Shown piece after piece: positions 1 through 7,181 of a stretch of DNA of 64,000 nt. The stretch spans positions 26,161 through 90,160 of the forward strand of contig DLMH01000196.1 of NCBI GenBank assembly GCA_002478115.1, written 5' to 3'. Position numbers and translations under genes: made by a program. Within the stretch, counting starts at the first letter, position 1, and every line of letters begins with the position of its first letter. Below the pieces are notes generated by a model, which worked only from the letters and a program-made list of their open reading frames with translations, was not told the DNA's origin and did not search any database. Origin of the DNA: Candidatus Acidiferrum typicum (GTDB lineage Bacteria; Acidobacteriota; Terriglobia; Acidiferrales; UBA7541).

Positions 1-617
1 TCCTGCAATGTGGCGCACTCCACCACTACGAACGGCCGGAATCTGCGAGGGCTGCGCGCATGAATCAGCTTGGCGACGCGTTCTTTCCCCACGCCAGTCT
101 CTCCGGTAATGAGCACCGTGCCATCGCTGGGGGCCACCAGCTCGATCAGTTTGAGAAGCCGCCGAAACTCCGGGCTTTCGCCGACGAAGGAACTTCCAAG
201 ATCGGGAGGAGTCAGCCCGCGCTCGAGAAGATTCGCCCGTTGCCGCAGCGAGCGCCGCTCGACCGCCCTTTGAATACGAAGGTGAAGCTCATCGAGGGGG
301 CAGGGCTTCACAACGTAATCAAAAGCGCCGATGCGGATCGATTCAATTGCCGTATCGATGGAGCCGTGGCCGGTCAACATGACGACTTCGGTTGCCGGCG
401 CGCTGGCGTGGATGGATTTCAGCACATCAAGGCCGTTCATCCCGGGCAGGCGCAGGTCGAGCAAGACAACATCGGGTTCCGACGTGGAAATCCGACGAAT
501 GGCCTCCTCACCAGTTCCCACCGCCTCGATCTGATAACCGAGACGAGTCAGTTCGTTGGCCATCACCTGCCGAAAAGTCGCGTCGTCATCGACCAGCAGG
601 ACGGAAGCCGACTTCAT
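1..617 (-). CDS. NtrC-family sigma-54-dependent response regulator (C-terminus cut by window edge)
   Basis: The reading frame stays open from the ATG at 617 to the window edge, giving about 205 N-terminal residues. Residues 1-120 form a receiver domain with the acidic cluster VDDD (residues 9-12), the phospho-acceptor D54 in VLLDLRLPG and the conserved lysine in VVKP. The AAA+ central domain follows, with Walker A GETGVGKE, so the protein belongs to the enhancer-binding family that drives sigma-54 RNA polymerase. The rest of the AAA+ domain and the HTH lie outside the window. The start overlaps the stop of the upstream sensor kinase in an ATGA junction (614-617), so the two are translationally coupled and almost certainly a cognate pair. 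The likely target is the divergent respiratory operon, which has a sigma-54 promoter at 2645-2659. Confidence 0.93.
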   Translation of the reverse strand, partial: MKSASVLLVDDDATFRQVMANELTRLGYQIEAVGTGEEAIRRISTSEPDVVLLDLRLPGMNGLDVLKSIHASAPATEVVMLTGHGSIDTAIESIRIGAFDYVVKPCPLDELHLRIQRAVERRSLRQRANLLERGLTPPDLGSSFVGESPEFRRLLKLIELVAPSDGTVLITGETGVGKERVAKLIHARSPRRFRPFVVVECATLQ

Positions 618-2491
618 TGTTTGGCCTCTTGCTGCAAAGCAGTCTGGAGAGCCGGGAGCACGACCTCGAAAGTAGACCCAATTCCGGGAGTGCTCTCGAC
701 GCGGATGTCACCGCCCCAGCTGCGGACAGCGTTCAACGACAGGAAAAGGCCGAGTCCGGTGCCACCGAATCGGAGGCTGAAGAAGGGCTCAAAAATCTTC
801 TTCCGGTATTCCGGAGGAATCCCGCATCCCTCGTCAGAAATGCGCATGCACACGGTGTCACCTCCTGTGGCCTCGACGACCACCGTGCTACCCGGCTTGG
901 AGGCCTGAATGGCGTTGAGGATCAGATTGACGAGGAGGTTTTGTAATTCTGCCTCATCGGCGCGGACTCGCAATGCCGAGGGGAAGGGGCGCACTTCGAT
1001 GTTCACGGAGTGAGCGGAGGCCGTGGGATCGATGAGCCCTTGCACCGCTGCGATCGCCACATCGAGTTCCACGATATCCCCGGAGGAACGTTGACCCCGA
1101 GACAACCTCAAGAAGTGTTGCGTGATACCACGGCAGCGCAAGATCTGTTCTCGGGCGATGGTGGCGCTGTCCCGGATCTTGGCTGGGTCTATCGTCGCGT
1201 CCCCGTTCTCCCCAGCAGGGGTTTCGCGGAGGATACCCTCGATACATACCAGTACGGTTGCCAGCGGCGTATTCAACTCGTGCGAAAACCCGGAGGCCAG
1301 CACTCCCAGGGAGGCCAGGCGATGCGACTCGGCAAGATTTGCTTCTGCTGCCCTGCGCTCAGAGATGTCGCGCCAGACCTCCACTACCTGGGTCAGGCGA
1401 CCTGACGCGTCGAGAATCGGAGAAGCGTGAATCTCTTCCCAGGCTGGGGTGCCGTTGCCGGTTTTGCGTTCGCACATACGCACTTGGTGCGCACCCGATT
1501 GCAAACAAGCGAGCGTGGGGCAATCGGCCACGTTGCAAGGGCCCGGGCCGACTTCCAGACAGCAGCAGCCCAGCACCTGATCACGGTTGCTGCCTGTGCG
1601 CTGCAGGAAAGCATCGTTAGCCGCAATGATTCTTCGTGTTGCGTCAAGGACGACGATTCCGTCATCGATGCTGTTGATGACGGTTTCGAGGCGTTCCCGC
1701 TGCGTGCGAACTTCACCCACCAAACCAGCCACGGAGTCAGCCATGGCGTTGAACTCGCGGCCCAGCCACGCCAATGTGTCCGAACCTTCTGCCGGAACGC
1801 GGCGTTCCAGGTCGCCCTGGGAAATCAAGCGCGCGGTGGTTTCGAAACGGTTCAGGCGGCGCAGGACGGAAAACCGGATGAGCAGCAAGATGGTTCCCAC
1901 GATTACGAAGGTCAGCGCACCGGCGCCGGCCACCATCCAGCGCAGGTCCCGCGTCATCGCGGCACGGACTTCTCCGGCGTTGTAATCAAGAATGAGGATG
2001 CCGTTAATCTTCTGCTGAGGGTCGTGGCACCTGTGGCACTCTTCGCGGTTGCGAATCGGCACCACGGTTCTGAGTATCTCGCCGCCTCGAGTCTCGATGA
2101 CGCGGCTGGTGACCCTGCGGTCCGGCGGATCACGATGGCAGACCTGGCAAGTAGGAGAATCGATCCGGAGACTATTCCCAACCGTTCCGGGCTTACTGGA
2201 ATACCGTTCCACGCCGTTACGGTCCAACAGAATGAGTTGTTCAACGCGTGCCTGCTTCCCAAAACTTTCGATCATGCTCGCAATCAGCGTGCGATCGTTT
2301 TCTATCATCTCGTGCTCGAGCGCAACGCGGATCAGGTCGCCTTCAGCGAGTGCGGTGTTGCGCGCGGTTTCCAGAAGGCTCTGGAAGTGGTGAACTGAAT
2401 AAATGTAAGAGGCCGCGGCGCAGGCAATGACCACAACCACCGTAATTCCGAGGGCGAGGACAACCGTCATGCTGGCGGAACGCAGTTTCAT
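614..2491 (-). CDS. Membrane haem-c sensor histidine kinase with cysteine-rich PAS domain
   Basis: From the ATG at 2491 the protein has 625 residues. TM1 is about residues 9-29. A periplasmic sensor follows with two CxxCH haem-attachment motifs, CQVCH (115-119) and CHRCH (152-156). TM2 is about 187-206, then HAMP (207-258), PAS (about 265-378) and a HisKA box with GFSHELNTP (phospho-His 404), then a HATPase with a GCGIP motif and a GTGLGL box. The PAS contains a cluster of six cysteines (309-329), resembling Cys-rich PAS domains of anaerobe redox kinases. The family role is autophosphorylation and phosphotransfer to the adjacent regulator. Covalent haem outside the membrane suggests that it senses redox state, a gas or electron flux (inference). 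A longer GTG start at 2599 exists, but its extra 36 residues are not protein-like and would run through the candidate operator, so the shorter start is preferred. Confidence 0.9.
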   Translation of the reverse strand: MKLRSASMTVVLALGITVVVVIACAAASYIYSVHHFQSLLETARNTALAEGDLIRVALEHEMIENDRTLIASMIESFGKQARVEQLILLDRNGVERYSSKPGTVGNSLRIDSPTCQVCHRDPPDRRVTSRVIETRGGEILRTVVPIRNREECHRCHDPQQKINGILILDYNAGEVRAAMTRDLRWMVAGAGALTFVIVGTILLLIRFSVLRRLNRFETTARLISQGDLERRVPAEGSDTLAWLGREFNAMADSVAGLVGEVRTQRERLETVINSIDDGIVVLDATRRIIAANDAFLQRTGSNRDQVLGCCCLEVGPGPCNVADCPTLACLQSGAHQVRMCERKTGNGTPAWEEIHASPILDASGRLTQVVEVWRDISERRAAEANLAESHRLASLGVLASGFSHELNTPLATVLVCIEGILRETPAGENGDATIDPAKIRDSATIAREQILRCRGITQHFLRLSRGQRSSGDIVELDVAIAAVQGLIDPTASAHSVNIEVRPFPSALRVRADEAELQNLLVNLILNAIQASKPGSTVVVEATGGDTVCMRISDEGCGIPPEYRKKIFEPFFSLRFGGTGLGLFLSLNAVRSWGGDIRVESTPGIGSTFEVVLPALQTALQQEAKQ

Positions 2492-2570
2492 GCTTTGGGT
2501 ACCGAATTGAGGCAAGCATGGCATACGCCGCTTCGGCGCGTCAATGACTGCCGAAATGTCAGGCACTTCA

Positions 2571-2583
2571 TGACAACTTGTCA
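2571..2583. promoter_or_regulatory. Palindromic candidate binding site for the NtrC-type regulator
   Basis: TGACAA-C-TTGTCA is a perfect 6+1+6 inverted repeat. A further TGTCA half-site lies at 2557-2561. It is centred about 74 bp upstream of the sigma-54 core promoter, which is the usual place for an enhancer site. Binding is inferred, not shown. Confidence 0.5.
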
Positions 2584-2644
2584 GCTCGCCTGCCGTCACA
2601 CTCTTGCGTCATCTGAAATTAAAGAAGTTAGGGGTATGTCAACC

Positions 2645-2659
2645 TGGCAAGGGACGTGC
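2645..2659 (+). promoter_or_regulatory. Sigma-54 (-24/-12) promoter of the cytochrome operon
   Basis: TGGCAAGGGACGTGC fits the -24/-12 consensus TGGCACG-N4-TTGC: the invariant GG and GC are ten bases apart, as required. Transcription would start near 2671, just before the Shine-Dalgarno TGAGGTG (2675-2681) of the first gene. A regulator gene of the class that activates such promoters sits next to it. This is the only sigma-54 site I could support in the region. Confidence 0.65.
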
Positions 2660-2688
2660 CTAAGAAATCCTAAGTGAGGTGCTCAACC

Positions 2689-3012
2689 ATGGAAATGTTC
2701 TTAATGGTGTTGTGCATGAGTATGTTTGGGCTGGCCATCGCAGCCATCGCGTTTGGAGCAGCGACGCGGCCGGAATCGTCATCCTCGCGTGTTCAACCTG
2801 AGCTTCGGCCAGTCAAAGCGGTGGCTCCTGGCCGGTTCTTTACCGACCAAGTCATCCCTCCCGCTGCTCCGCGAACCCATGTGCCTACGGAGATCCTGCT
2901 GACGCAAATTGAAAACCACGTCCGCTTGGAGCAGGCCGCCGCGGAGTCGTTCCTCGAGTCCCCTTCGCATGCCCAGTTGCACACCAAGACGACCTCGGCA
3001 TTCGTAAACTGA
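2689..3012 (+). CDS. Small single-pass membrane protein at head of cytochrome operon, unknown function
   Basis: Starting at the ATG at 2689 (Shine-Dalgarno TGAGGTG eight bases upstream; an in-frame GTG at 2674 is less likely), it encodes 107 residues. Residues 2-24 are a hydrophobic membrane anchor (MFLMVLCMSMFGLAIAAIA). The remainder is soluble and proline-rich, then helical with many Glu/Gln/Ala residues. I recognise no domain. It lies directly downstream of the sigma-54 promoter and 10 bp before the cNMP-binding gene, so it belongs to the respiratory operon. A subunit or assembly role for the bc-type complex is possible but unproven. Confidence 0.65.
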   Translation: MEMFLMVLCMSMFGLAIAAIAFGAATRPESSSSRVQPELRPVKAVAPGRFFTDQVIPPAAPRTHVPTEILLTQIENHVRLEQAAAESFLESPSHAQLHTKTTSAFVN

Positions 3013-3022
3013 GAGTCCCTTC

Positions 3023-3493
3023 ATGGCCCCCGAACAATCGGAACTGCTAAAGGATCTCACAGCAGAGGAAGTTCAACGGATTTTAGCCCTCGGCGCCAGG
3101 ATCGCTGTGCCCAGTGGAGCTTCTTTGTTCCATCTGGGAGACCCAGCCGACCGTCTCTTTCTGATTGAGCGCGGACGAATCAGGCTTACGCTTCCGATGC
3201 AGGTCCGAGGGAGAGAAGAGGATGTGGTCGTCGAAGAGCGAACCTCAGGTCAGACGGTGGGCTGGTCAGCCCTGATTCCGCCCCACAAGTTCACTCTTGC
3301 CGCCACAGCTCCGCTTGAAACAGAGGTCATCGCTCTGCCCCGGGAGGAGTTGCGCAAGCATTTCGCCGCGAACCCAACCGTGGGGTATAAAATCACTTTG
3401 AACTTAGCAGTTGTCATTGGCCACCGCCTGCAACTGTTCCAGGCGATGTGGTTGCGGGAAATGCAGCGCACGGTGGAAAAGCATTCCGCATAG
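3023..3493 (+). CDS. Stand-alone cyclic-nucleotide-binding (Crp-like effector) domain protein
   Basis: The protein has 156 residues. Residues 15-125 form the cNMP-binding beta-roll of Crp/Fnr proteins: the pattern HLGDPADRLFLIERGRIRL is the conserved strand-loop-strand with its glycine, and WSALIPP sits where the phosphate-binding cassette lies. There is no C-terminal helix-turn-helix, so it cannot act as a normal Crp regulator. A helical tail (TVGYKITLNLAVVIGHRLQLF) resembles the Crp C-helix used for dimerisation. It probably senses a nucleotide or simply binds a partner. It sits 10 bp after the small membrane protein and 80 bp before the Rieske gene, which suggests post-translational control of the complex, an inference only. 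Confidence 0.8.
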   Translation: MAPEQSELLKDLTAEEVQRILALGARIAVPSGASLFHLGDPADRLFLIERGRIRLTLPMQVRGREEDVVVEERTSGQTVGWSALIPPHKFTLAATAPLETEVIALPREELRKHFAANPTVGYKITLNLAVVIGHRLQLFQAMWLREMQRTVEKHSA

Positions 3494-3573
3494 ATGCTTA
3501 AGAGAGTGTTCCATGAGAATGGTAACGTTGGTCGTCCAGACCTCCGCAGCCTTTGTTGCACGGAGCTCAGCCC

Positions 3574-4035
3574 ATGGTCGCTGACCCCAATCCCCAGCCC
3601 AAACCGGCACGCCGGCGAATGATCAAAATTCTTCTTGGCGGCGGCCTGCTCGGTTCTTTCGCGTCTTTCATTTATCCCGTACTTCGATACCTCGTTCCCC
3701 CGCTCGTAGCGGATCTCGGAGGCGATCAGGTCATCGCCGGCAAGACCGACGAACTAAGGCCGAACACTGCCAAGATTTTTCGCTTCGGCAGCCGTCCGGG
3801 CCTGCTGATCAGAAACAGCGACGGGAGTTATCGCGCTCTTTCTGCCACGTGTACGCATCTGGGTTGCATCGTGCAATACCGCGGCGACCTGCAAGAGATC
3901 TGGTGTGCCTGCCACAATGGACTCTACGATTTAAACGGTCGCAACGTCTCGGGTCCGCCGCCCAGGCCGCTCGAGGTATATGAGGTCCACTTACGCGGAG
4001 ACGATGTGGTGGTCTCACGGAAGCGGGAGGCATAA
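3574..4035 (+). CDS. Rieske [2Fe-2S] protein of a cytochrome bc-type complex
   Basis: The start is the ATG at 3574, preceded by GGAG at 3562-3565; a TTG at 3553 is also in frame. The 153-residue protein has a twin-arginine-like basic N-terminus (ARRRM), a transmembrane anchor (about 17-42) and a C-terminal Rieske domain. Box 1 is CTHLGC (ligands C93 and H95, disulfide C98) and box 2 is CACHNG (ligand C111, disulfide C113, ligand H114). The closing GPPPRPL is the usual proline loop. In the family this protein takes one electron from quinol at the Qo site and passes it to a cytochrome c. The cytochrome b gene starts 2 bp later. Confidence 0.95.
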   Translation: MVADPNPQPKPARRRMIKILLGGGLLGSFASFIYPVLRYLVPPLVADLGGDQVIAGKTDELRPNTAKIFRFGSRPGLLIRNSDGSYRALSATCTHLGCIVQYRGDLQEIWCACHNGLYDLNGRNVSGPPPRPLEVYEVHLRGDDVVVSRKREA

Positions 4036-4037
4036 CC

Positions 4038-5117
4038 TTGTTTGCCACCCTGCGTAAGTGGATTGATGAACGATTTGACTGGGCCGCCCTCACCGCTCCC
4101 TTGCGAAAGAAAACCGTCCCCGCCCACGATCTGTCTTACTGGTATTTCCTCGGCGGCATCACGCTCTTTCTCTTTGGCATCCAGGTCTGCACCGGCATTC
4201 TCCTGCTCCTTTATTATCGGCCCAGTGCCACTGAGGCTTTCGAGAGCGTCCAATACATCATGACCCGAGTGCAGTTCGGTTGGTTGGTGCGTTCCATCCA
4301 TTCTTGGGCCGCCAACCTCATGATCTTTACCGCATTCTGTCACATGTTCAGCGTGTTGTTCCTGGGGGCTTATCGCAAGCCACGGGAACTGACGTGGATA
4401 AGCGGTATGTTGTTGCTCTTCCTGGCAATGGGATTCGGTTTCAGCGGTTACCTCCTCCCGTGGAATACGCTGGCATTCTTCGCCACCAAGGTCGGAACGG
4501 AAATCACCGGTCAGGTACCCATCATCGGCCACGGCCTCAAGGTCTTCCTGCGCGGCGGTGAAGACGTAACCGGCGCCACGCTAACTCGTTTCTTCGGATT
4601 TCACGTTGCACTTTTGCCCGGATTGACTGTGCTCCTGCTACTCACTCACCTCGCGTTGGTTCAATATTTTGGCATGAGCGTCCCGCCGGCCGTGGAGGCC
4701 CGCTGGAAAGCCTCGCCCAGTGAAGCGCGGCAGATGAAGTTTTTCCCAAACTTCTTTTTGCGCGAATTGATGGCGTGGTACATCGCACTGGGCGTTCTCG
4801 GCGCGCTGGCGGCCATTCTTCCCTGGGAACTTGGAACGAAGGCGGATCCGTTTGCTCCCGCGCCGGCCGGCATCCGGCCGGAATGGTATTTCATGTTCAT
4901 GTTCCAGACGCTCAAGAAAATTCCGGCAAAGGTGTGGTTTGCCGACGGAGATGTCTTAGGCATCTTGGCATTTGGCGTGGCGGGAATTCTTTGGCTGCTG
5001 TTGCCGTTCTTCGATCAAGCTGGCGGCAGGCGCGGACGGAGACTCGTTCTCGGCGCGGGAATATTCGCTCTCAGCTATATCATCGCGATGACAATCTATG
5101 GATACATGGCTAAATAA
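4038..5117 (+). CDS. Cytochrome b subunit (fused b6/subunit-IV type) of the bc-type complex
   Basis: This 359-residue integral membrane protein starts at TTG 4038, two bases after the Rieske stop. Two haem-ligand histidine pairs are visible, H88/H102 and H189/H204. The second spacing has 14 intervening residues, as in cytochrome b6. The Qo-site signature PEWY is at 281-284, in the C-terminal subunit-IV-like part. Both halves are on one chain, shorter than mitochondrial cytochrome b (about 380) but complete. It oxidises menaquinol or another quinol and moves protons across the inner membrane. The next gene, a multihaem cytochrome, overlaps its 3' end by 20 bp, so the proteins are very probably made together as one complex. 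Confidence 0.95.
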   Translation: MFATLRKWIDERFDWAALTAPLRKKTVPAHDLSYWYFLGGITLFLFGIQVCTGILLLLYYRPSATEAFESVQYIMTRVQFGWLVRSIHSWAANLMIFTAFCHMFSVLFLGAYRKPRELTWISGMLLLFLAMGFGFSGYLLPWNTLAFFATKVGTEITGQVPIIGHGLKVFLRGGEDVTGATLTRFFGFHVALLPGLTVLLLLTHLALVQYFGMSVPPAVEARWKASPSEARQMKFFPNFFLRELMAWYIALGVLGALAAILPWELGTKADPFAPAPAGIRPEWYFMFMFQTLKKIPAKVWFADGDVLGILAFGVAGILWLLLPFFDQAGGRRGRRLVLGAGIFALSYIIAMTIYGYMAK

Positions 5118-6390
5118 CGGTTTTCCCCGGTCGCTAATCCTGTTGCTGACAATTGTGTGCGTTTGTGTCGGCGGGGCCCGCGCACAGGCGCCGAGTACAT
5201 GCCTGGATTGCCATGCTGCCCTGGATCCCCCCCTACAGGTAACGCAAGCCCAGTTTTCTCAAGACATTCATGCTCAAGAAGGGCTGACCTGCGCCAGTTG
5301 TCATGGCGGCGACCCCACCAAGGCAGACATGGATGCCATGAGTAAGGCCGCCGGTTTTCGTGGCAAGATTCAGCGCAACCAGATTCCGGAACTCTGCGGC
5401 CGTTGCCACTCCGACGGCGCGTTCATGCGCAAATACAACCCGTCGTTGCGCACCGACCAGTTGGCGCAGTATAAGACCAGCGTGCACGGCAAGCGGTTGG
5501 TACAGGGAGATACCAAGGTTGCGGTTTGCATCGACTGCCATGGCGTGCACGACCTGCGCCCGGCGAGCGACCCACGTTCCCAAATTAGCCCGTTAAACGT
5601 GGCCAAGACCTGTTCCCGGTGCCACTCCGACGCCGAATACATGCGAGGATACGGCATCCCCACGGACCAATATGCCAACTACAACCGGAGCGTGCACCAC
5701 GAAGCGATGACAGTTCGTGGAGATCTAAGCGCGCCGACATGCCCGACTTGCCACGGAAATCATGGCGCCGCTCCACCAGGAATAGACTCAGTAAAGAATG
5801 TATGCGCAAACTGCCACGTTTTTCAGGCACAGATGTATGACAAAAGCACCCACAAGGCGGCGTTTCAATCCGCCAGTCTTCCAGGATGTGTCGTGTGTCA
5901 CAGCAATCATGACGTAAGCCTTCCCACGGACGCGAAACTCGGCACGGGCTCCGAGGCTGTCTGCATGCGCTGCCATAAGCCTGGTGACATCTGCGATCAG
6001 GCCAGGGCGAAAATGCTGCAGGATTTGACGCAATTGGATGGCGCCGTCAAAGCGGCAGACCGAGTGTTGAATGTTGCCGAATCTTCAGGTATGGAGGTCA
6101 GCGAGGCTCGAACGGAGCAGGATCAGGCCCGAGATTCTCTTACCAAGGCTCGCGTCACCATCCATAGTTTTAAAACCGAACTCGTGGAACAGGACATTCA
6201 GGCAGGTCTCAAGATCGCCGCAAAGACGCAAGCCGAGGGCCAAGCGGCGCTGGCCGAGCGCGACCGTCGCCGAAGGGGTCTGGGCCTGTCCTTGGGAATT
6301 ATCCTTGTTGTTTTGCTCGGACTGCTCCTATACATTCGACAAATTGAAAGCAATTCGGGCAAAGTGGGAACGGCGGAGTTGCACCGTTAG
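5098..6390 (+). CDS. Nonahaem c-type cytochrome with C-terminal membrane anchor
   Basis: The 430-residue protein has a signal peptide (about 1-30, ending ARAQA). Nine CxxCH haem sites follow in order: CLDCH, CASCH, CGRCH, CIDCH, CSRCH, CPTCH, CANCH, CVVCH, CMRCH. After residue 300 comes a helical, Ala/Gln/Glu-rich coiled-coil stretch, then a single transmembrane helix near 395-415 ([19 protein letters not shown]). It starts inside the cytochrome b gene. In such gene orders the multihaem protein replaces cytochrome c1 as electron acceptor of the Rieske/b pair and wires quinol oxidation to periplasmic acceptors. It is not recognisable as a known nitrite or tetrathionate reductase, since no catalytic CxxCK or comparable site was seen. 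Confidence 0.93.
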   Translation: MDTWLNNGFPRSLILLLTIVCVCVGGARAQAPSTCLDCHAALDPPLQVTQAQFSQDIHAQEGLTCASCHGGDPTKADMDAMSKAAGFRGKIQRNQIPELCGRCHSDGAFMRKYNPSLRTDQLAQYKTSVHGKRLVQGDTKVAVCIDCHGVHDLRPASDPRSQISPLNVAKTCSRCHSDAEYMRGYGIPTDQYANYNRSVHHEAMTVRGDLSAPTCPTCHGNHGAAPPGIDSVKNVCANCHVFQAQMYDKSTHKAAFQSASLPGCVVCHSNHDVSLPTDAKLGTGSEAVCMRCHKPGDICDQARAKMLQDLTQLDGAVKAADRVLNVAESSGMEVSEARTEQDQARDSLTKARVTIHSFKTELVEQDIQAGLKIAAKTQAEGQAALAERDRRRRGLGLSLGIILVVLLGLLLYIRQIESNSGKVGTAELHR

Positions 6391-6473
6391 ATTTATTCAA
6401 CGTGCGATTCGGATTTTGAAATACGGGGGGAAGCGGGAACGTTCCTCGCCGAAATTCAGTCAGGGAGAGATAA

Positions 6474-6803
6474 ATGCAGACAACAATGAAGAACCTCGGA
6501 GCGATGACGCTGGCCGCGGCGCTGCTGGCAGGCACATGCCTGTTCAGCTCGCCGGCGAAGGCCGATGTCGCCGCCGCAGGGGCGACGTTCAAGGCCAAGT
6601 GTGCGATGTGTCACGGAGCGGATGGCAAGGGCAAAGCATCAATGAAGACCCCTGACTTCACTTCCGCCGATGTCCAGAAGAAGAGCGATGCCGATCTGAG
6701 CGGCGTCATCACGAACGGAAAGGGCAAGATGCCCGCCTACAAGACCATGACGCCGGATCAGGTGAAGGACATGGTTGCGTTCATTCGTTCGCTAAAGAAG
6801 TAG
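6474..6803 (+). CDS. Small periplasmic class-I-like monohaem cytochrome c
   Basis: The protein has 109 residues, with a signal peptide (about 1-31, ending SPAKA) and one haem motif, CAMCH, in the context FKAKCAMCHGADGKG that is typical of cytochrome c551/c6-type carriers. The axial methionine is probably that of GKMPAYK, followed by the C-terminal helix MVAFIRSLKK. The Shine-Dalgarno AGGGAGAG sits about 7 bases before the ATG. It lies 83 bp downstream of the nonahaem cytochrome and is the obvious soluble carrier taking electrons from the complex to a terminal oxidase or reductase elsewhere. Confidence 0.93.
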   Translation: MQTTMKNLGAMTLAAALLAGTCLFSSPAKADVAAAGATFKAKCAMCHGADGKGKASMKTPDFTSADVQKKSDADLSGVITNGKGKMPAYKTMTPDQVKDMVAFIRSLKK

Positions 6804-6815
6804 CGGGCAGGAACG

Positions 6816-7181
6816 GTGTCCGATTTCGTGACCAAACCCGTACTCATGAGCGAAGCGTTCCGCAATGTACCTGCTGGCTGGCAAAGGAAGAACCTTCAGA
6901 TTGTGGGTACGAAGAGCGACCGCGATGGCTTTGGAGCACGAATCGAAGCGATTGCCGGCGATTTGCACCAGGTGGTGGAGAATGTCCCGCAATCCGGCTA
7001 CTTCTGCCAGAACGATCCACGGCCTCACTTTGGACTGGACCAACACAACGAAGTAGATGCGCTCACGATTCGCTAGCCTCGTGGAACGGTGCAACCACTT
7101 GAGCACGTCTACGCCGATCGGATTCTGAGCGCCACGGAACCAGGCGGGGTCCAACACGTCGCTCAAGGGGTAAAGAAATAA
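6816..7181 (+). pseudogene. Decayed C-terminal ASPIC/UnbV (CRTAC1-type) domain with an internal stop
   Basis: From about 6885 the frame reads NLQIVGTKSDRDGFGARI, then GYFCQNDPRPHFGL and DALTIR. These are the successive blocks of an ASPIC/UnbV domain, the same that close the intact gene at 60723-62417 (TRSNRDGYGARV and DKRLHFGLGDA). The family continues with WPSG, but here TAG at 7074-7076 stands where the tryptophan TGG is expected. The frame then resumes with PRGTVQPLEHVYADRILSA until TAA at 7179-7181. Only the last roughly 95 residues of a protein of more than 500 remain, so this is a 5'-truncated pseudogene with a nonsense mutation. Its final stop overlaps the ATG of the next gene (TAATG), which suggests that the two were once an operon. 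Confidence 0.75.

Noticed and set aside
2495-2677. Small plus-strand frame of 60 codons in the divergent control region
   Set aside because: It overlaps the palindrome and sigma-54 promoter, has no ribosome site, and its product resembles no protein.
3924-4532. Minus-strand frame of 202 codons opposite Rieske and cytochrome b
   Set aside because: The opposite strand carries complete Rieske and haem-ligand motifs; this frame is an antisense shadow.
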